The notes: generated by a model from the letters alone, not told the origin. 60,000 bases of DNA from Adiantum capillus-veneris (GCA_014529385.2 CM043971.1:30027709-30087708); one strand, 5' to 3'. Positions 43,701-55,057 are shown, numbered from the stretch's first letter. A program made the numbers and translations.

Positions 43701-44661
43701 TGTTGATGACATGTTGATTGCAAGTGCTAACATGCAGGACATCAAAGACCTAAAAGAGGAGCTGTCCAAATCTTTTTCAATGAAAGATTTAGGTGCTGCA
43801 AAGAGGATACTTGGTATGAAAATATCAAGGGACAGGACGAAGAAGACAATAAAGCTATCTCAAGAAGATTACATCAAGAAGGTACTAGAAAGGTTTGCAA
43901 TGCAAAATGCAAAACCAGTTTCTACACCTTTGGCTGGTCATTTTAAACTAACGAAGGATATGTGTCCAAAGACGCAAGAGGAGATAGCCTATATGTCTAA
44001 AGTTCCATATGCTGCAGCGGTAGGTTCTCTAATGTATGCTATGGTCTGGACAAGGCCAGACATTGCACATGCAGTGGGAGTTGTGAGTAGGTTCATGGAC
44101 AACCCAGGTAAAGAGCATTGGCAAGCTGTGAAGTGGATATTTAGGTATCTAAAAGGGACAACAACAAATGCTTTGTATTTTGGAGGAACTGATATTTTTC
44201 TAGAAGGGTATGCTGATGCAGATATGGCAGGTGACAAAGATACTCGAAGGAGCACTACTGGCTATGTATTCACGGTTGGAGGCACAGCAGTAAGCTGGGC
44301 TTCAAAGCTACAAAAAGTGGTTTCACTTTCTACCACAGAAGCAGAGTATGTATCAATGACGGAGGCAAGCAAAGAAATTATGTGGCTTCACAGATTCTTA
44401 GAAGAGCTTGGATTCAAACAAGACAACTGTGTCTTGTACAGTGATAGCCAAAGCGCTATCCATCTTGTGAAGGACTCAGCCTTTCATTCAAGGACAAAGC
44501 ACATTGAGGTGAGATATCACTTCATACGCACTCTTTTGGAAGAGGGACAACTAAAGCTAGGAAAGGTGCATACAAGCGAAAATCCTGCAGACATGTTTAC
44601 AAAGGTGGTCAACAAGGAGAAGTTGAGCTTTTGCTCATCTTCAATCGGCATTCAAGGATAA
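40780..44661 (+). CDS. Copia gag-pol polyprotein, intact, 1293 aa
   Basis: The start is ATG 40780 (MAEEGKLKIEKFNG); the frame is open a little further upstream but begins there with GTG. Order: gag (UBN2-like, 1-220), zinc knuckle CWNCGKKGHVKKDC (from residue 234), protease DSGAS (291), pre-integrase YRLGHMS, integrase with D481, D544 and E580 (DD35E), RT with YVDD (974-977), and RNase H with SDSQSAI (D1222) and KHIEVRYHFIR. This resembles the Tnt1-type polyprotein in size and order. It supplies capsid, protease, integrase and RT/RNase H for cytoplasmic reverse transcription and nuclear integration. One oddity is TAFPHGD in the RT, where TAFLHGD is usual; activity may be affected. No stop or frameshift is present. 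Confidence 0.95.
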   Translation: MAEEGKLKIEKFNGKNYQHWKMQIEDYLYQKDLYLPLGGLAKKPATMADEAWIVLDRKALGTIRLSLASTVAFNVSEMKTTEDLMKSLDDFYEKPSASNKVFLMKRLFNLKMAENGSVAEHLNDFNTNISQLRSVKINFDDEVRALLILSSLPDSWDSLVMAVSNSIFGTNTLKFDDVVGVLLSEEMRRRSTGESSSAALSVETRGRPKERFKNQKGRDRSRRSKSRTKSVLECWNCGKKGHVKKDCWSKKKKETESQDNKPTSEANVAGKVEQDALILSLDNVSNSWIVDSGASFHATPHKQHFQDYTKGNFGYVYLGDDEACEIIGKGTVSVKTANGNEWKLKDVRHVPSLRKNLISTGQLDDEGHNIAFGNKRWKISKGSLVVAKGEKVGTLYLCTVSTQPSACAATTEVDSAVWHYRLGHMSAKGMQILQTKKLLPGLKEVDLEFCEDCVYGKQKRVKFQKLGNERKNKKLELVHSDVWGPASTPSLGGSLYYVTFIDDATRKTWVYVMKNKSDVFSIFQRWKAFVENETGTKVKCLRSDNGGEYCSQAFESFCASNGIWRQRTTPRTPQQNGISERMNRKIMERARSMRLHAGLPLEIWAEAISTSVYLINWSPSTTLDGGVPEEAWTGKPVNYSFLKVFGCEAFMHIDRSLRSKLDAKSKKCFFIGYGKGDFGYRLWNREDGKILRSRDVIFNEQNMYKDYLERKQTKETGDEYMELEDSEDSRTANGDNVQQRQPNEEPQPIPRRSTRASRPPKRFVPSFNHLLISDSGEPESYEEAMQHESKEEWTKSMQVEMDSLHRNQTWELVELPKGKRALQNKWVYKLKEEEGGKKRYKSRLVVKGFSQKKGIDFNEIFSPVVKMNSIRLVLSLVAAHDLNLEQMDVNTAFPHGDLEEEIYMLQPKGYEVKGKEKMVCKLKKSLYGLKQASRQWYLKFDRWMLDHGFTRCNSDHCVYTKNLGDGKFIILMLYVDDMLIASANMQDIKDLKEELSKSFSMKDLGAAKRILGMKISRDRTKKTIKLSQEDYIKKVLERFAMQNAKPVSTPLAGHFKLTKDMCPKTQEEIAYMSKVPYAAAVGSLMYAMVWTRPDIAHAVGVVSRFMDNPGKEHWQAVKWIFRYLKGTTTNALYFGGTDIFLEGYADADMAGDKDTRRSTTGYVFTVGGTAVSWASKLQKVVSLSTTEAEYVSMTEASKEIMWLHRFLEELGFKQDNCVLYSDSQSAIHLVKDSAFHSRTKHIEVRYHFIRTLLEEGQLKLGKVHTSENPADMFTKVVNKEKLSFCSSSIGIQG

Positions 44662-44710
44662 GAAGCCAGAATAGAAAGCAGTCACAGGTTTGGTTTGGAG
44701 ATCAGTCTCC

Positions 44711-44720
44711 AAGTGGGAGA
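44711..44720 (+). promoter_or_regulatory. Copia polypurine tract
   Basis: AAGTGGGAGA ends one base before the 3' LTR and is the expected plus-strand primer. Confidence 0.85.
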
Positions 44721-44721
44721 T

Positions 44722-45389
44722 TGTTAAGTATGGAGCCTGATTTACCCTTGTAATTTTCTCTGGTAAAAGCGCACATTTGTAAGGCCCCCATTATGAGGAG
44801 AAGCCATCGTGCGTGAAGGAAAATCACTCACCGGAAACCAAAATTTTCACGGACAAGAATCAGGGGCAACTTTAAAGGCCTCGGAATATTCTTTTTCGCC
44901 GGAATATTATGGCCGGACGGCGGCCGGAAAGTGGTCGGAAAACAACCGGTCGGTTGGCCGTTGGCCAGTAGTCAATGGCCGATGGCCGGTGGTCGGAAGT
45001 CAATGGCTGGTGGCCGGTAGTCGGAAGTCAATGGTCGGTGGCCGGTGGCCGAATTCAAAAGCGGACTTGTCTTCTCAAGGGCGGCCACACATGGGCGGAT
45101 TGGAGGGTCCGATTTGGACTTATTCGCACAAGGGTGGCTACACATGGGTGTCTCTCATAAGAGAGGGCAGCCCTTTTGGCCTATAAAAGGAGGCCATTTC
45201 TACACACATTTGATAGTGTGAAGTTGATGCAACAAGGTGAGTGTGAGGTGGTGAGAGTGAAGCAAGGCGGGAGCTCCATTAAGGGTATAATCCCTTTGTA
45301 AACTACTTCTTGTTTTGAAGTACTAAAGCCATTGAGTGGCTGCTTTCCCGTGGACGTAGCCCACATTGGGTGAACCACGTATATCGTGT

Positions 45390-45441
<52 letters not shown>

Positions 45442-45525
45442 CTATCATCTCGTGTATATAAATTTGTCTCTCTCCATTAAGTAATCTACTCAATTATCTA
45501 TTTAGCTACGTCTTATTTCCTAACA
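44722..45525 (+). repeat. Copia 3' LTR, 804 bp
   Basis: It is nearly identical to the 5' LTR: six substitutions seen, plus a shorter CT run (45391-45438). TATAAAAGG is at 45183. The 125-codon frame inside both LTRs is a by-product of their identity. Confidence 0.95.
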
Positions 45526-45530
45526 TTTTG

Positions 45531-46206
45531 ACGCTTTCGAGCTAGAGTTAATCAACTCTTGTGAGTCTAAGAGCAATCAGCTGCCAAAAGTACTTTGGAA
45601 AAAGCAATCTAATCAAACTCGAGTAGGAGTAATTTTGCTAATCAACACCAGGATCTGCTAAGAGATATTTCTTAGAGACCAAGACAACATAGAGTCAAGT
45701 CGAGCCGAGAGTTCAAATGCACGAGAACCAAAGCTAAGCAGTAGCAGTAGCAACACATGCACAACTGCAACATAGCAAATTTTACAACTATATGGCTACA
45801 TTGGAGATAAGGTTTTATATACAGATTCGGAAGGCCATAGGTATCTTATGACTAGCAAAATCAGCATAGAAATCACGATCCTATTTATCACAGTAAAGCC
45901 GGATTCAGAGAACTCCCAGATGTTCACAGACTTCATTGGAGCCACGTATTGCTAGCTCAAAGATAAAGTGCAGATAGAAGTGCAAAAGATGGATCCAAGT
46001 GGTTATCCAAAAAGCTGCACAAACCCGCAAAGCATCCATTTAGTGCATATGCAATCAAGATCGTTGTACATGGATTACATTGGTCAAATCTAAAGTCGAG
46101 AGCCAGTAATGGAAGATCCACAGATTAGCCAACAATAGAAGTAATTTTAATTTGAGAACCAAGTCAAAGGTACTATAAAGGTGAGGATGAAGCAGTCTAT
46201 AGCCTG
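45531..46206. other. Right flank of the Copia insertion, no gene recognised
   Basis: AT-rich sequence with no recognisable domain precedes the 306-codon ORF. Confidence 0.4.
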
Positions 46207-47127
46207 ATGCTCAATGTTTTAAAAGAAGATGCCAACAACTTGGTGAGTACAGAAGTTGAAACTTCTCATCTAGAGATTGACATGACAGAACCAAATGAAA
46301 CACCACCAATCATGACGTATTGCTCAGATTGTAGAAGAAAAAGTGGACATTTTCATGAAGATTGTCCAAGAAATCTAGACAACGGGGACACATCGACTAC
46401 CAAGCAAAGCATGGAGCAAACTGGAAACATGAATCCCAATTTATCATCGAAGGTCAAAAAGAGTGTAAGGTTTGCAAATGATTATGCATCCAATGCCACA
46501 AGTGTGCAATCATTCATGAGATTAGGAGACACATCAAAGCGAGTGATGTTAGCTTTGTATGGCACACATAATTCATATGCACACTATGTGGACCAAAAAG
46601 GGCAAATGTACAAAAAGGATCAACCAGTGTTTGAACGGCCCACATCCCAGCTCATGGAAGTGCGTCCAGTGATAGATCAAAAAGGATTGTTCATTTCAGA
46701 GGATAAAATCTATTATAGCCCATCCTCTCTAGAGCTGAAGGATATTACCCGAGTGAACCCAGAACTTTGTTCAGAGCCAAACTCTCCTCCATCAAAAATT
46801 AAGCTTCAACGTTGTGACCAAACGAGCATATACTTTGACCAAAACAGTGGTAGATATAGACAAGAGTCTAAGATCTATGATGACTTGGGTCATGAAACCA
46901 CAGAAGCTCATATCATAGGAGACCCATGGGATAGACAATATCAGGACAAAGATAATGCTATCTATAGATTGACTTGGGAAAAAATTTGTCATGTTTTATG
47001 GAGATACATAGAAAACTATGCAGAAGGTTTACAGATGCCAAACATCAACAATGCTACCCAAAAGTGTGCCTTCACAATCCCAAAAGGTGAGACTAAACCA
47101 GAACCAAACAGTTTTGAGATCTCTTAA
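46207..47127 (+). CDS. Orphan 306-aa ORF with a zinc-knuckle-like motif
   Basis: The long uninterrupted frame has C39-X2-C42-X5-H48-X4-C53 (CSDCRRKSGHFHEDC), close to a gag CCHC knuckle but one residue longer in the middle. The rest is hydrophilic and includes VKKSVRFANDYAS, KDQPVFERPTSQLMEVRP and GDPWDRQYQDKDNA. No protease, RT or capsid motif was seen. The knuckle is near the N-terminus, whereas gag knuckles are usually C-terminal, so simple assignment as gag of the Copia at 48190 is doubtful. Gene or element ORF cannot be settled here. Confidence 0.4.
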   Translation: MLNVLKEDANNLVSTEVETSHLEIDMTEPNETPPIMTYCSDCRRKSGHFHEDCPRNLDNGDTSTTKQSMEQTGNMNPNLSSKVKKSVRFANDYASNATSVQSFMRLGDTSKRVMLALYGTHNSYAHYVDQKGQMYKKDQPVFERPTSQLMEVRPVIDQKGLFISEDKIYYSPSSLELKDITRVNPELCSEPNSPPSKIKLQRCDQTSIYFDQNSGRYRQESKIYDDLGHETTEAHIIGDPWDRQYQDKDNAIYRLTWEKICHVLWRYIENYAEGLQMPNINNATQKCAFTIPKGETKPEPNSFEIS

Positions 47128-48185
47128 TGGAGCAGGCTATAGTGATCACGCTAGGAAGGGGGGCGCTGTAAATTCATCAAAATCACCTCATGTACTAGGA
47201 ATCAAAAAATTAGTTATAACTCCTAGAACTTCTAGCCAACATCCCTCTTCAAGAATTGAAAGATCATATGGTTGTTTTGGAAGTTTTCCAATGACCCAGA
47301 TCCCATCAAAATCTGCAAAAAAAAATTCTGTATGAAGATCATGAGTGACAAAAGTTTCAGTTGATCTCCACAAGTCAAAGCCAAAAGCCAACAAATCCCA
47401 TAGTATTCAAGCAATTTTATAGGGCCAAGCTCCCATACACATATCGAGATGCAAACGGCAATGATTATCAGCAGGTTTAGGACCTTGTACAAGCCCCTAC
47501 GGATGCTAAACCTGAAGTCAAGGACTATCTGAAGATGATGCAAAGCCTCAAGCTTCGAGGACAAGTGATAGAAAAGTCAAAATCAATGAAAGTTAAAGTC
47601 TAGAACGCTACACAAAGGTCACCACCAAAATCTCCTCTGAAGAGACAGATTTTGTCAAAAAGTATAGTGGAGCTTCTAAGATCAAAAGTTACTCAAATGC
47701 AGGCAGACAATGCTCAACAATTGCAAGAAAAAGGTGCGGTATCATAGTCATATGAGTCAACATCAACTAAAGCAAATGGTAAAAGCTTATTGAAAATGAT
47801 TCATCTCCATCGGACTTAACCTTGGAAGAGCTTAAAGTAGATAAGGCATCAAAAAGTGCAGATCAAACAGAGCAAAGAGCAACCACAAAAGCTATTGAGC
47901 AGAGAATGCCATCAAGATACGAAGTAAAGAAGAGAAATATTGTAGACAGCCAGGAAGCAAAAAAAAGTCCAAGGTCCACACATTGCCAATTAAATCTGCT
48001 GATGAAAGTCATATTAGAAAACAAAGTCTTAAGCCACCCTCCATAGAGACACATTTAGATCAAGATGAGACCGTGACAAAAGCAAGACAAAAATCTTCAA
48101 TAGAACCTCCAATGAGGATAGCTCTAGTTCTCAAAAGTACTGTATTTTGGGTAAGAGGCATCATCCGAAGTTTCCAAAGGATGGT
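47128..48185 (+). other. Degraded coding-like sequence between ORF and Copia integrase
   Basis: Lys/Ser-rich pieces in several frames (e.g. EELKVDKASKSADQTEQRA at 47823-47880, SADESHIRKQSLKPPSIE at 47995-48045) suggest a worn coding region continuing the same orientation. No family is recognised. Confidence 0.3.
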
Positions 48186-48189
48186 TCAG

Positions 48190-51100
48190 TTAGGGCCACA
48201 TATGCAGGTTGCTACTCTTGTGCATAGTGATGTTTGTGGGCCCATGCAAACTCCGTCCTTGGGAAATTACCTTTACTTCATGACTTTCATTGATGATTAC
48301 TCCAGACATGCATGGGTATTTCCGCTTAAAGCAAAGTCCGAAGTTTTTATGTGCTGCAAACAATTTCTGTCTATGGCTGAAAATGTATCGAAATGTACTA
48401 TCGACACCCTCCGTTCTGATCGAGGGGGGGAGTATATGTCTCATGAATTTAATGCATTTCTGGCTAGTCGTGGGATAAAACACCAATGTACAGTGCCTTA
48501 TACACCTCAGCAAAATGGTGTTGCTGAGAGGAAAAATAGGTCACTGACGAAAATGGCACGATGTATGGTCAAAAGTCAAGCTTTGCCGCATTCTTTTTGG
48601 CTTGAGGCCATCATGTGTGCCACTTATGTACTTAAATGTGTCCTACGAAAGCTTTGTATTCTATTACTCCATATGAAGCATGGCATGATAGAAAGCCTTC
48701 TATTGAGCACATGCGTGTTTTTGACTGTTTGGCATATTCTTTGGTGCCACAAGTGCAGCGCAGAAAATTGGATGATAAGGCTGTCAAATGTATTTTTGTT
48801 GGTTATAGTGCTGAAAGCAAAGGTTACAGGTTGCATCATCCGCAAACAAAACGTATTCTGGTTTCATGGGATGTAGTGTTTGTGGAAGATTCTGTTTAGC
48901 CCTTGCTGTCATGTACTAGAGACAATAATGTAAGGTCACAGGACATTTATGACACTTTGTTGCCTCTTTTCAGTGGTGGAAATACGAATGTAAGTTCCAA
49001 TGAGGCAAATGTACAGCCTATGGGGGTTTCTCAAAATGTTACAGATTAGCCTATTACTGATGCAGATGTACATGATGTACTTGATGAGGAAAGGGCTGAA
49101 AATGAGCAAGCTAGAGGTATGCCAAAATGGCTAGTGCACACTTTGCGTGACAGTAAATTGGATGCACCTTTGTCTAGTCGTACTCGTTCAGGATCTCTCC
49201 ATGCATCTTATGCATTAGATTGTTATGCTTTGGCTGTGTCTAGCTTACATGATGTTGAGGAGCCTCTCTCTTTTGATGAAGCACATAATTCAAAATATTG
49301 GATGGCTGTCCTGCAATCAGAATATGATGCACTTATAGAAAATGACACATGGACTTTATGTGATTTGCCTCCTGGCAAAAAGGCCATTGGTACAAAGTGG
49401 GTTTACAAGTTGAAATGCAAGTCGGATGGTGAGATTGATCGCCATAAGGCTCGACTTGTTGCAAAGGGTTATCCACAGCAAAAGGGCATTGATTATGAAG
49501 AGACTGCACTTGTGGCACATGCGTGTTTTTGGTTGTTTGGCATATGCTTTGGTGCCACAAACACAAGGCATAAAATTGGATGATAATGTCAAATGTATTT
49601 TTGTTGGTTATAGTGTTGAAAGCAAAGGTTACAGGTTGTATCATCCGCAAACAAAGCGTATTCTGGTTTACAGGATACAGTGTTTGTGGAAGATTCTGTT
49701 CAGCCCTTGATGTCATGTACTAGAGATAGTAATGTAAGCTTAAAGGACATTTATGACACTTTGTTGCCTCTTCTCAGTGGTGAAAGTTCGAATGTAAATT
49801 CCAATGAGGCAAATGTACAGCCTATGGGGGTCTCAGAAAATGTTACAGATCAGCCTATTACTGATGCAGGTATACATGATATACTTGGTGAGGAAAGGGC
49901 AGAAAATGAGCAGGCTAGAGCTAGTGACAATAAATTGGATGCACCTTTGTCTAGCCTTACTCGTTCAGGCTCTGGCCATGCATCTTATGCATCAGATTGT
50001 TATGCTTTGGATGTGTCTAGCTTACATGATGTTCAGGAACCTTTGTCTTTTGATGAAGCACAGAATGCAAAAATGGATGGCTGCCATGCAATCAAAATAT
50101 GATGCACTTATAGAAAATGACACATGGACTGTATGTGATTTGCCTCCTGGCAAAAAGGCCATTGGTACGAAATAAGTTTACAAGTTTATAAGTCTTTGGG
50201 CAATTACCTGTACTTCGTGACTTTCATTGATGATTACTCTAGGCATGTATGGGTATTTCCGCTTAAAGCGAAGTCCGAAGTTTTTATGTGCTTCAAACAA
50301 TTTCTAGCTATGGCTGAAAATGTCTCGAAAATGTACTATGGACACCCTCGGTTCCGAACGAGGGGGGGAGTATATGTCTCATGAATTTAATGCATTCCTG
50401 GCTAGTCGTGGGATAAAACACCAATGTACAGTGCCTTATACACCTCAGCAAAATGGTGTTGCTGAGAGGAAAAATACTTCACTGATGAAAATGGCACGAT
50501 GTATGGTCAAAAGTCAAGCTTTGGCGCATTCTTTTTGGCTTGAGGCCATCATGTGTGCCACTTATGTACTTAACATGTGTCCTACGAAAGCTTTGCAGTC
50601 TATTACTCCATATGAAGCATGGCATGATAGAAAGCCTTCTATTGAGCACATGCGTGTTTTTGGTTGTTTGGCATATGCTTTGGTGCCACAAGTGCGCAGA
50701 AAGTTGGATGAGAAGGCTGTCAAATGTATTTTTGTTGGTTATAGTGCTGAAAGCAAAGGGTACAGGTTGTATCATCCGCAAACAAAACGTATTCTGGTTT
50801 CATGGGATGTAATGTTTGTGGAAGATTCTGTTCAGCCCCTGCTGTCTTCTATTGAAAGCCTTCTATTGAGCACATGCGTGTTTTTGGCTGTTTCGCATAT
50901 GCTTTGGTGCCACAAGTGCGAAGAAAATTGGATGATAAGGCTGTCAAATGTATTTTTGTTGGTTATAGTGCTGAAAGCAAAGGTTACAGGTTGTATCATC
51001 CGCAAACAAAACGTATTTTGGTTTCATGGGATGTAGTGTTTGTGGAAGATTTTGTTCAGCCCCTGCTGTCATGTACTAGAGACAGTAATGTAAGGTCACA

Positions 51101-52960
51101 GGACATTTATGACACTTTGTTGCCTCTTTTCAGTGGTGGAAATATGAATGTAAGTTCCAATGAGGCAAATGTACAGCCTATGGGGGTTTCTGAAAATGTT
51201 ACAGATCAGACTATTTACTGATGCAGATGTACATGATGTACTTGATGAGGAAAGGGTTGAAAATGAGCAGGCTAGAGGTATGCCAAAATGGCTGGTGCAC
51301 ACTTTGCGTGACAGTAAATTGGATGCACCTTTGTCTAGTCGTACTCGTTCAGGCTCTCTCCATGCATCTTATGCATGAGATTGTTATGTTTTGGCTGTGT
51401 CTAGCTTACATGATGTTGAGGAGCCTCTCTCTTTTGATGAAGCACAGAATTCAAAAAATTGGATGGTTGCCATGCAATCAGAATATGATGCACTTATAGA
51501 AAATGACACATAGACTTTATGTGATTTTCCTCCTGGCAAAAAGGCCATTGGTACAAAGTGGGTTTACAAGTTGAAATGCAAGTCGGATGGTGAGATTGAT
51601 CGCCATAAGGCTCGACTTGTTGCAAAGGGTTATCCACAGCAAAAGAGCATTGATTATGAACAGACTTTTGCTCCCACTTGTCATATGACTACTGTGCGTT
51701 TTCTATGTGCATTGGCAGCTCATTTTGGTTGGGATGTACATCAAGTAGACATTGTTACCCCTTTCTTAAATGGTGACATATTTGAGGAAGTTTATGTAAC
51801 GCAACCTTGCGGTTTTTTCATAAAAGGACAAGAGGGCAAAGTGTGCAGATGTAACAAGGCTTTGTATGGGTTGAAGCAATCTCTCATATGTCAAACAAGG
51901 CTTTTGTAACAGTCCAACAGAAATCACATTGTATGTAAAGCGTGAGGGTGATGTACTTCTCATTTTGCTGATCACTGGACCAAATGAGAGACATATTGCT
52001 GAATTTAAGGCTGATTTGAATGCTACTTTCAAGATAAAATATTTGGGATTGTTCCATCATTACTTGGGTATAAAGCTTAAGCAGTGTGATGGTGGTATTG
52101 TCTTGTGTCAGAAAAGTTACATAGAGACATTGCTATGTAAATTTGGACTTGAGGATTGCAAACCTATTGCCACTCCCATGGAAACATGTTTGAAGTATAG
52201 TCTTCATGATGCTGGTGATGCTGGTGATGCTGCTGATGTCACTCTTTACCGAACTGTTGTTGGCTTCCTCATTTATGTATGCAACACGAGGCCAGATATT
52301 CAGTTTGCAGTCTCAAAGGTCAGCAGATTTATGCATCTAAGCATTGGCATGCTGTCAAGAGGATTTTCCGCTACCTTAGTGGCACTTTACATCTTGGCTT
52401 GTTTTATCCCAAGGGGGGATCATTGCCTCCATACTTACATGCTTTTTCGGACTCAGATTGGGCTGGTTGTTTTGACACGAGAGTGTCCACTAGTGGTTTT
52501 TGTTTCATGCTTGGCAGTTCATGTATATCATGGTTGAGCAAGAAGCAACCTACTGTGGTCACTTCTAATTGTGAGGCTGAGTATAGGGAAATCTTCACAG
52601 GTACGGTTGAGTGTGTATGGGTGAGACGCCTTATGGCTGATTTGGGTGTTGGGCAGGACACTGCAAACACTATCTACACTAACAGTGAGAGCGCATTGGC
52701 AATTGCGAAGAAACCAGTTTTTGATGCTCACAAAAGCCAATTGACGTGCATTACCAGTATTTCAGGGGGAGGCTCTGATCAGGAGAGATCAGCTTGGTTT
52801 ATGTGCCAACACAGGACAACATTGCAGATCTTTTCACAAAGGCATTGTCTCGTGAGAAGCTCGAAGCTTTCCACAAAGCTTTGGGCTTGCTCCCCTTTGT
52901 GGACTGATCATGTCCTCAGGGCATGGCACTTCCGTTTACTCATGTGCCAGCTCTCGTTCA
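48190..52960 (+). pseudogene. Second Copia element, pol region with internal duplications
   Basis: Integrase (LVHSDVCGPMQTPSLGNYLY, TLRSDRGGEYMSHEF, QQNGVAERKNRS) starts at 48215. The C-terminal integrase phrase HMRVF.CLAYALVPQ occurs four times (48707, 49518, 50650, 50876) and the integrase core twice (48250, 50195). The RT start (ALIENDTWTL, KWVYKLKCKSDGEIDRHKAR) occurs near 49330, 50103 and 51490. The RT continues TFAPTCHMTTVRFL and QVDIVTPFLNGD to 51909. RNase H-like KHWHAVKRIFRYLSG, SDSDWAGCFDTR and CEAEYRE run to about 52700. Frameshifts (e.g. a missing C at about 48638) and stops are many. The RT YVDD motif is not readable. Confidence 0.85.
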
Positions 52961-52969
52961 CTGCATCAC

Positions 52970-53213
52970 TCCGAGGGGGGGGGGGGTTGTTACCATAAAG
53001 ATGTGGTACTGATGTGTGTGAACACATTAGGACTGTCGGGGCATTTTTTTCCATCTTTAGGAGGTTTTTCCCCCGTGCATTGTTTATACGCCTATCGCTC
53101 TAGGGCTATCTATCTTTTCATTGCACACTAAGTAACACACTCTCAATTGTGTGCCTTGAGCTTCCTTCGTCTTCTCCAAGCTGTGTGCGTTTCTCTACAA
53201 CCCTAATTCGAAC
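52970..53213 (+). mobile_element. Polypurine tract and short 3' LTR of the second Copia
   Basis: GAGGGGGGGGGGG at 52974-52986 leads to TGTTACCATAAAGATGTGG at 52988. A likely end is TTCGAACA at 53213, giving a 226-bp LTR with TGTT/AACA ends. Short LTRs of this size are usual for many Copia lineages. No matching 5' LTR was found upstream. Confidence 0.55.
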
Positions 53214-54745
53214 AGGTTGTATGGCCACGTTGGCCATGCATATTCATTTTCGTCCATGTTTAGGCTTTTGGCCCTATGTGGGTATAGTCATATCAATTTT
53301 GGGCCCTTTCAAGTATCCCTTTTCTCACATTTTCACTTATCAAGTCATCTCAGCATTCTCTTGCATTATTGAGTTATTGCTTTCATGACATTCTTTATTG
53401 AAACTCTCTTTTTTTGTGTGTGTCATCCTCCTCACCTCATTCGTTCATAGCAATCATTGTTGAAGGTATGCTTGCTTTGTTGTGCTCTTTCATATATGCC
53501 TATTTTTGTGTTTGCATTGTTCTTGTGCTTTTGCTTGTTGTAATGAAAGCAATCAGTTTATGAAAATGAAATGCTCTTCGATTTCTCCTACTAAGTTAGC
53601 TTTTGCTTTCTCCACAACATTGGATGGGATTTTAATTGCTTCTGCCAGTCTTCCACCCCTTGGAGTCCATGACCACACAACTGCATCAACACACTCCCAA
53701 CGCTTTAGGTCAGCAAGATTGCAACACCAATTCTTTTTCCAACAATCCTCATATTGTTCTTGGTTTTCAGTACTTCCAAAGCCTTATCAGAAGGTATGGC
53801 AAAGATTTGGGTTGATTATGATCATTGCTACCATAATCTTGACTATATCATAAAAAAGACATGCCGAAATTTTTTTTTAAAAAGGAAACGAAAGCGAATG
53901 TGGTGGATTCTCAGCAATTGAGGGGAAGATTTCCAAAATCAATACTTGACAAGACTTTAGAATAAAAATTTGTCAAATGCCACAACATAACTATTGTTGA
54001 ACTTAATGACATAGACAATGTTGAGCATATCAATTTCGGTGTAAGCAGTGTAAGCACAAAACAAAAAGAGGAATCCTTAATGTAGCCCCAAAAAAATCAT
54101 GTGGGGTTAGCAATGTCCAACCCTCCACTCGAGTAAATGCAATAATTTTTTAAGAGATTACAAATCCTTATAATCTAGGGATAACAAAAAACAATCAAGA
54201 TTAATAATATGATAAATCAAAAAGGAAATTTGTGCAACTTGATACGTGTCAAGCACTACAATAACAATTTCATTCCTTTTTATGCGATTGTGCTCAATAT
54301 ATGAAGATTGAAGAGGTAGGTAAAAAACTATCATTCAAAAATAACAACTTACCTTGTCTTGAACGAACTTCATAGAGCCACTTTGCTTTTACTTTAGTTA
54401 TATTTAAAGTATTATACCCTCTCAATCAACACTGTCCTAGATTAAAGATAAGAATGTATTCTCTTCAAATATGATAGTCTGATATGAGAAGCACAGTCAA
54501 GCTCTAGACCATACCAAAATGTCCTGACCAACTTCAAACTCACTATGGTTAGACTTTTTCAAGCCCTCGTAAGATCAAGTCATGAAAGCCAAGAGGATGG
54601 AAGGGTCCAATTATAAAAGCCAATTTTTACATATGGGCAACTTTTTTACCTCAAAGTGTTATGCTAAATTACACTTCGATCCTTTTCATTCTTTCCAAGA
54701 TTATGCATGCATATTCCTATCACAAGTGAATGGTATGAACGCGAG
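53214..54745. other. AT-rich stretch, no gene recognised
   Basis: The 123-codon frame at 53482-53853 has no family resemblance and I treat it as chance. No repeat is evident. Confidence 0.4.
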
Positions 54746-55045
54746 TATAAACGTCTATGCAATTTCTACACCCATGCATATTTGGCACTTTGGAATATTG
54801 TCATCGTTTCTATTATTGTGGGATTCTTTGGTCCCTACAGTACCATTGTAGAAATCACAATAAGTTTTGGATTAATTCTCACAATAATTCCCACATATAA
54901 ACGTTTGCAATTTCTACACCCATGCATATTTGGCACTTTGGAATATAGTCATCGTTTCTATTATTGTGGGATTCTTCGGTCCTTACAGCACCAATGTAGA
55001 AATCACAAGAAGTTTTGGATTAATTCTCACAATAATTCCCACATT
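54746..55045. repeat. 150-bp tandem duplication
   Basis: Units 54746-54895 and 54896-55045 start TATAAACGT and share almost everything (TTGCAATTTC-type start, CACCCATGCATATTTGGCAC, TTCCCACAT end) with about ten differences. The 172-codon frame across it merely reads the repeat twice. Confidence 0.9.
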
Positions 55046-55057
55046 GTGACATACCTC

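Larger units (their letters stand above)
39886..45530 (+). mobile_element. Complete Ty1/Copia retrotransposon with 5-bp target duplication
   Basis: The element is flanked by TTTTG at 39886-39890 and 45526-45530. It has a 5' LTR (39891-40706), primer-binding site, one long polyprotein frame, polypurine tract and 3' LTR (44722-45525). Copia order (integrase before RT) and the tRNA-iMet primer site place it in Pseudoviridae-type plant elements. Outside the CT run I count six base differences between the LTRs over about 770 bp, so insertion is recent. All parts needed for autonomous copying appear to be present. Confidence 0.95.

Noticed and set aside
46207-48050. Integrated pararetrovirus
   Set aside because: No movement protein, coat-protein or viral RT motif could be seen; only a zinc-knuckle-like motif supports the idea.
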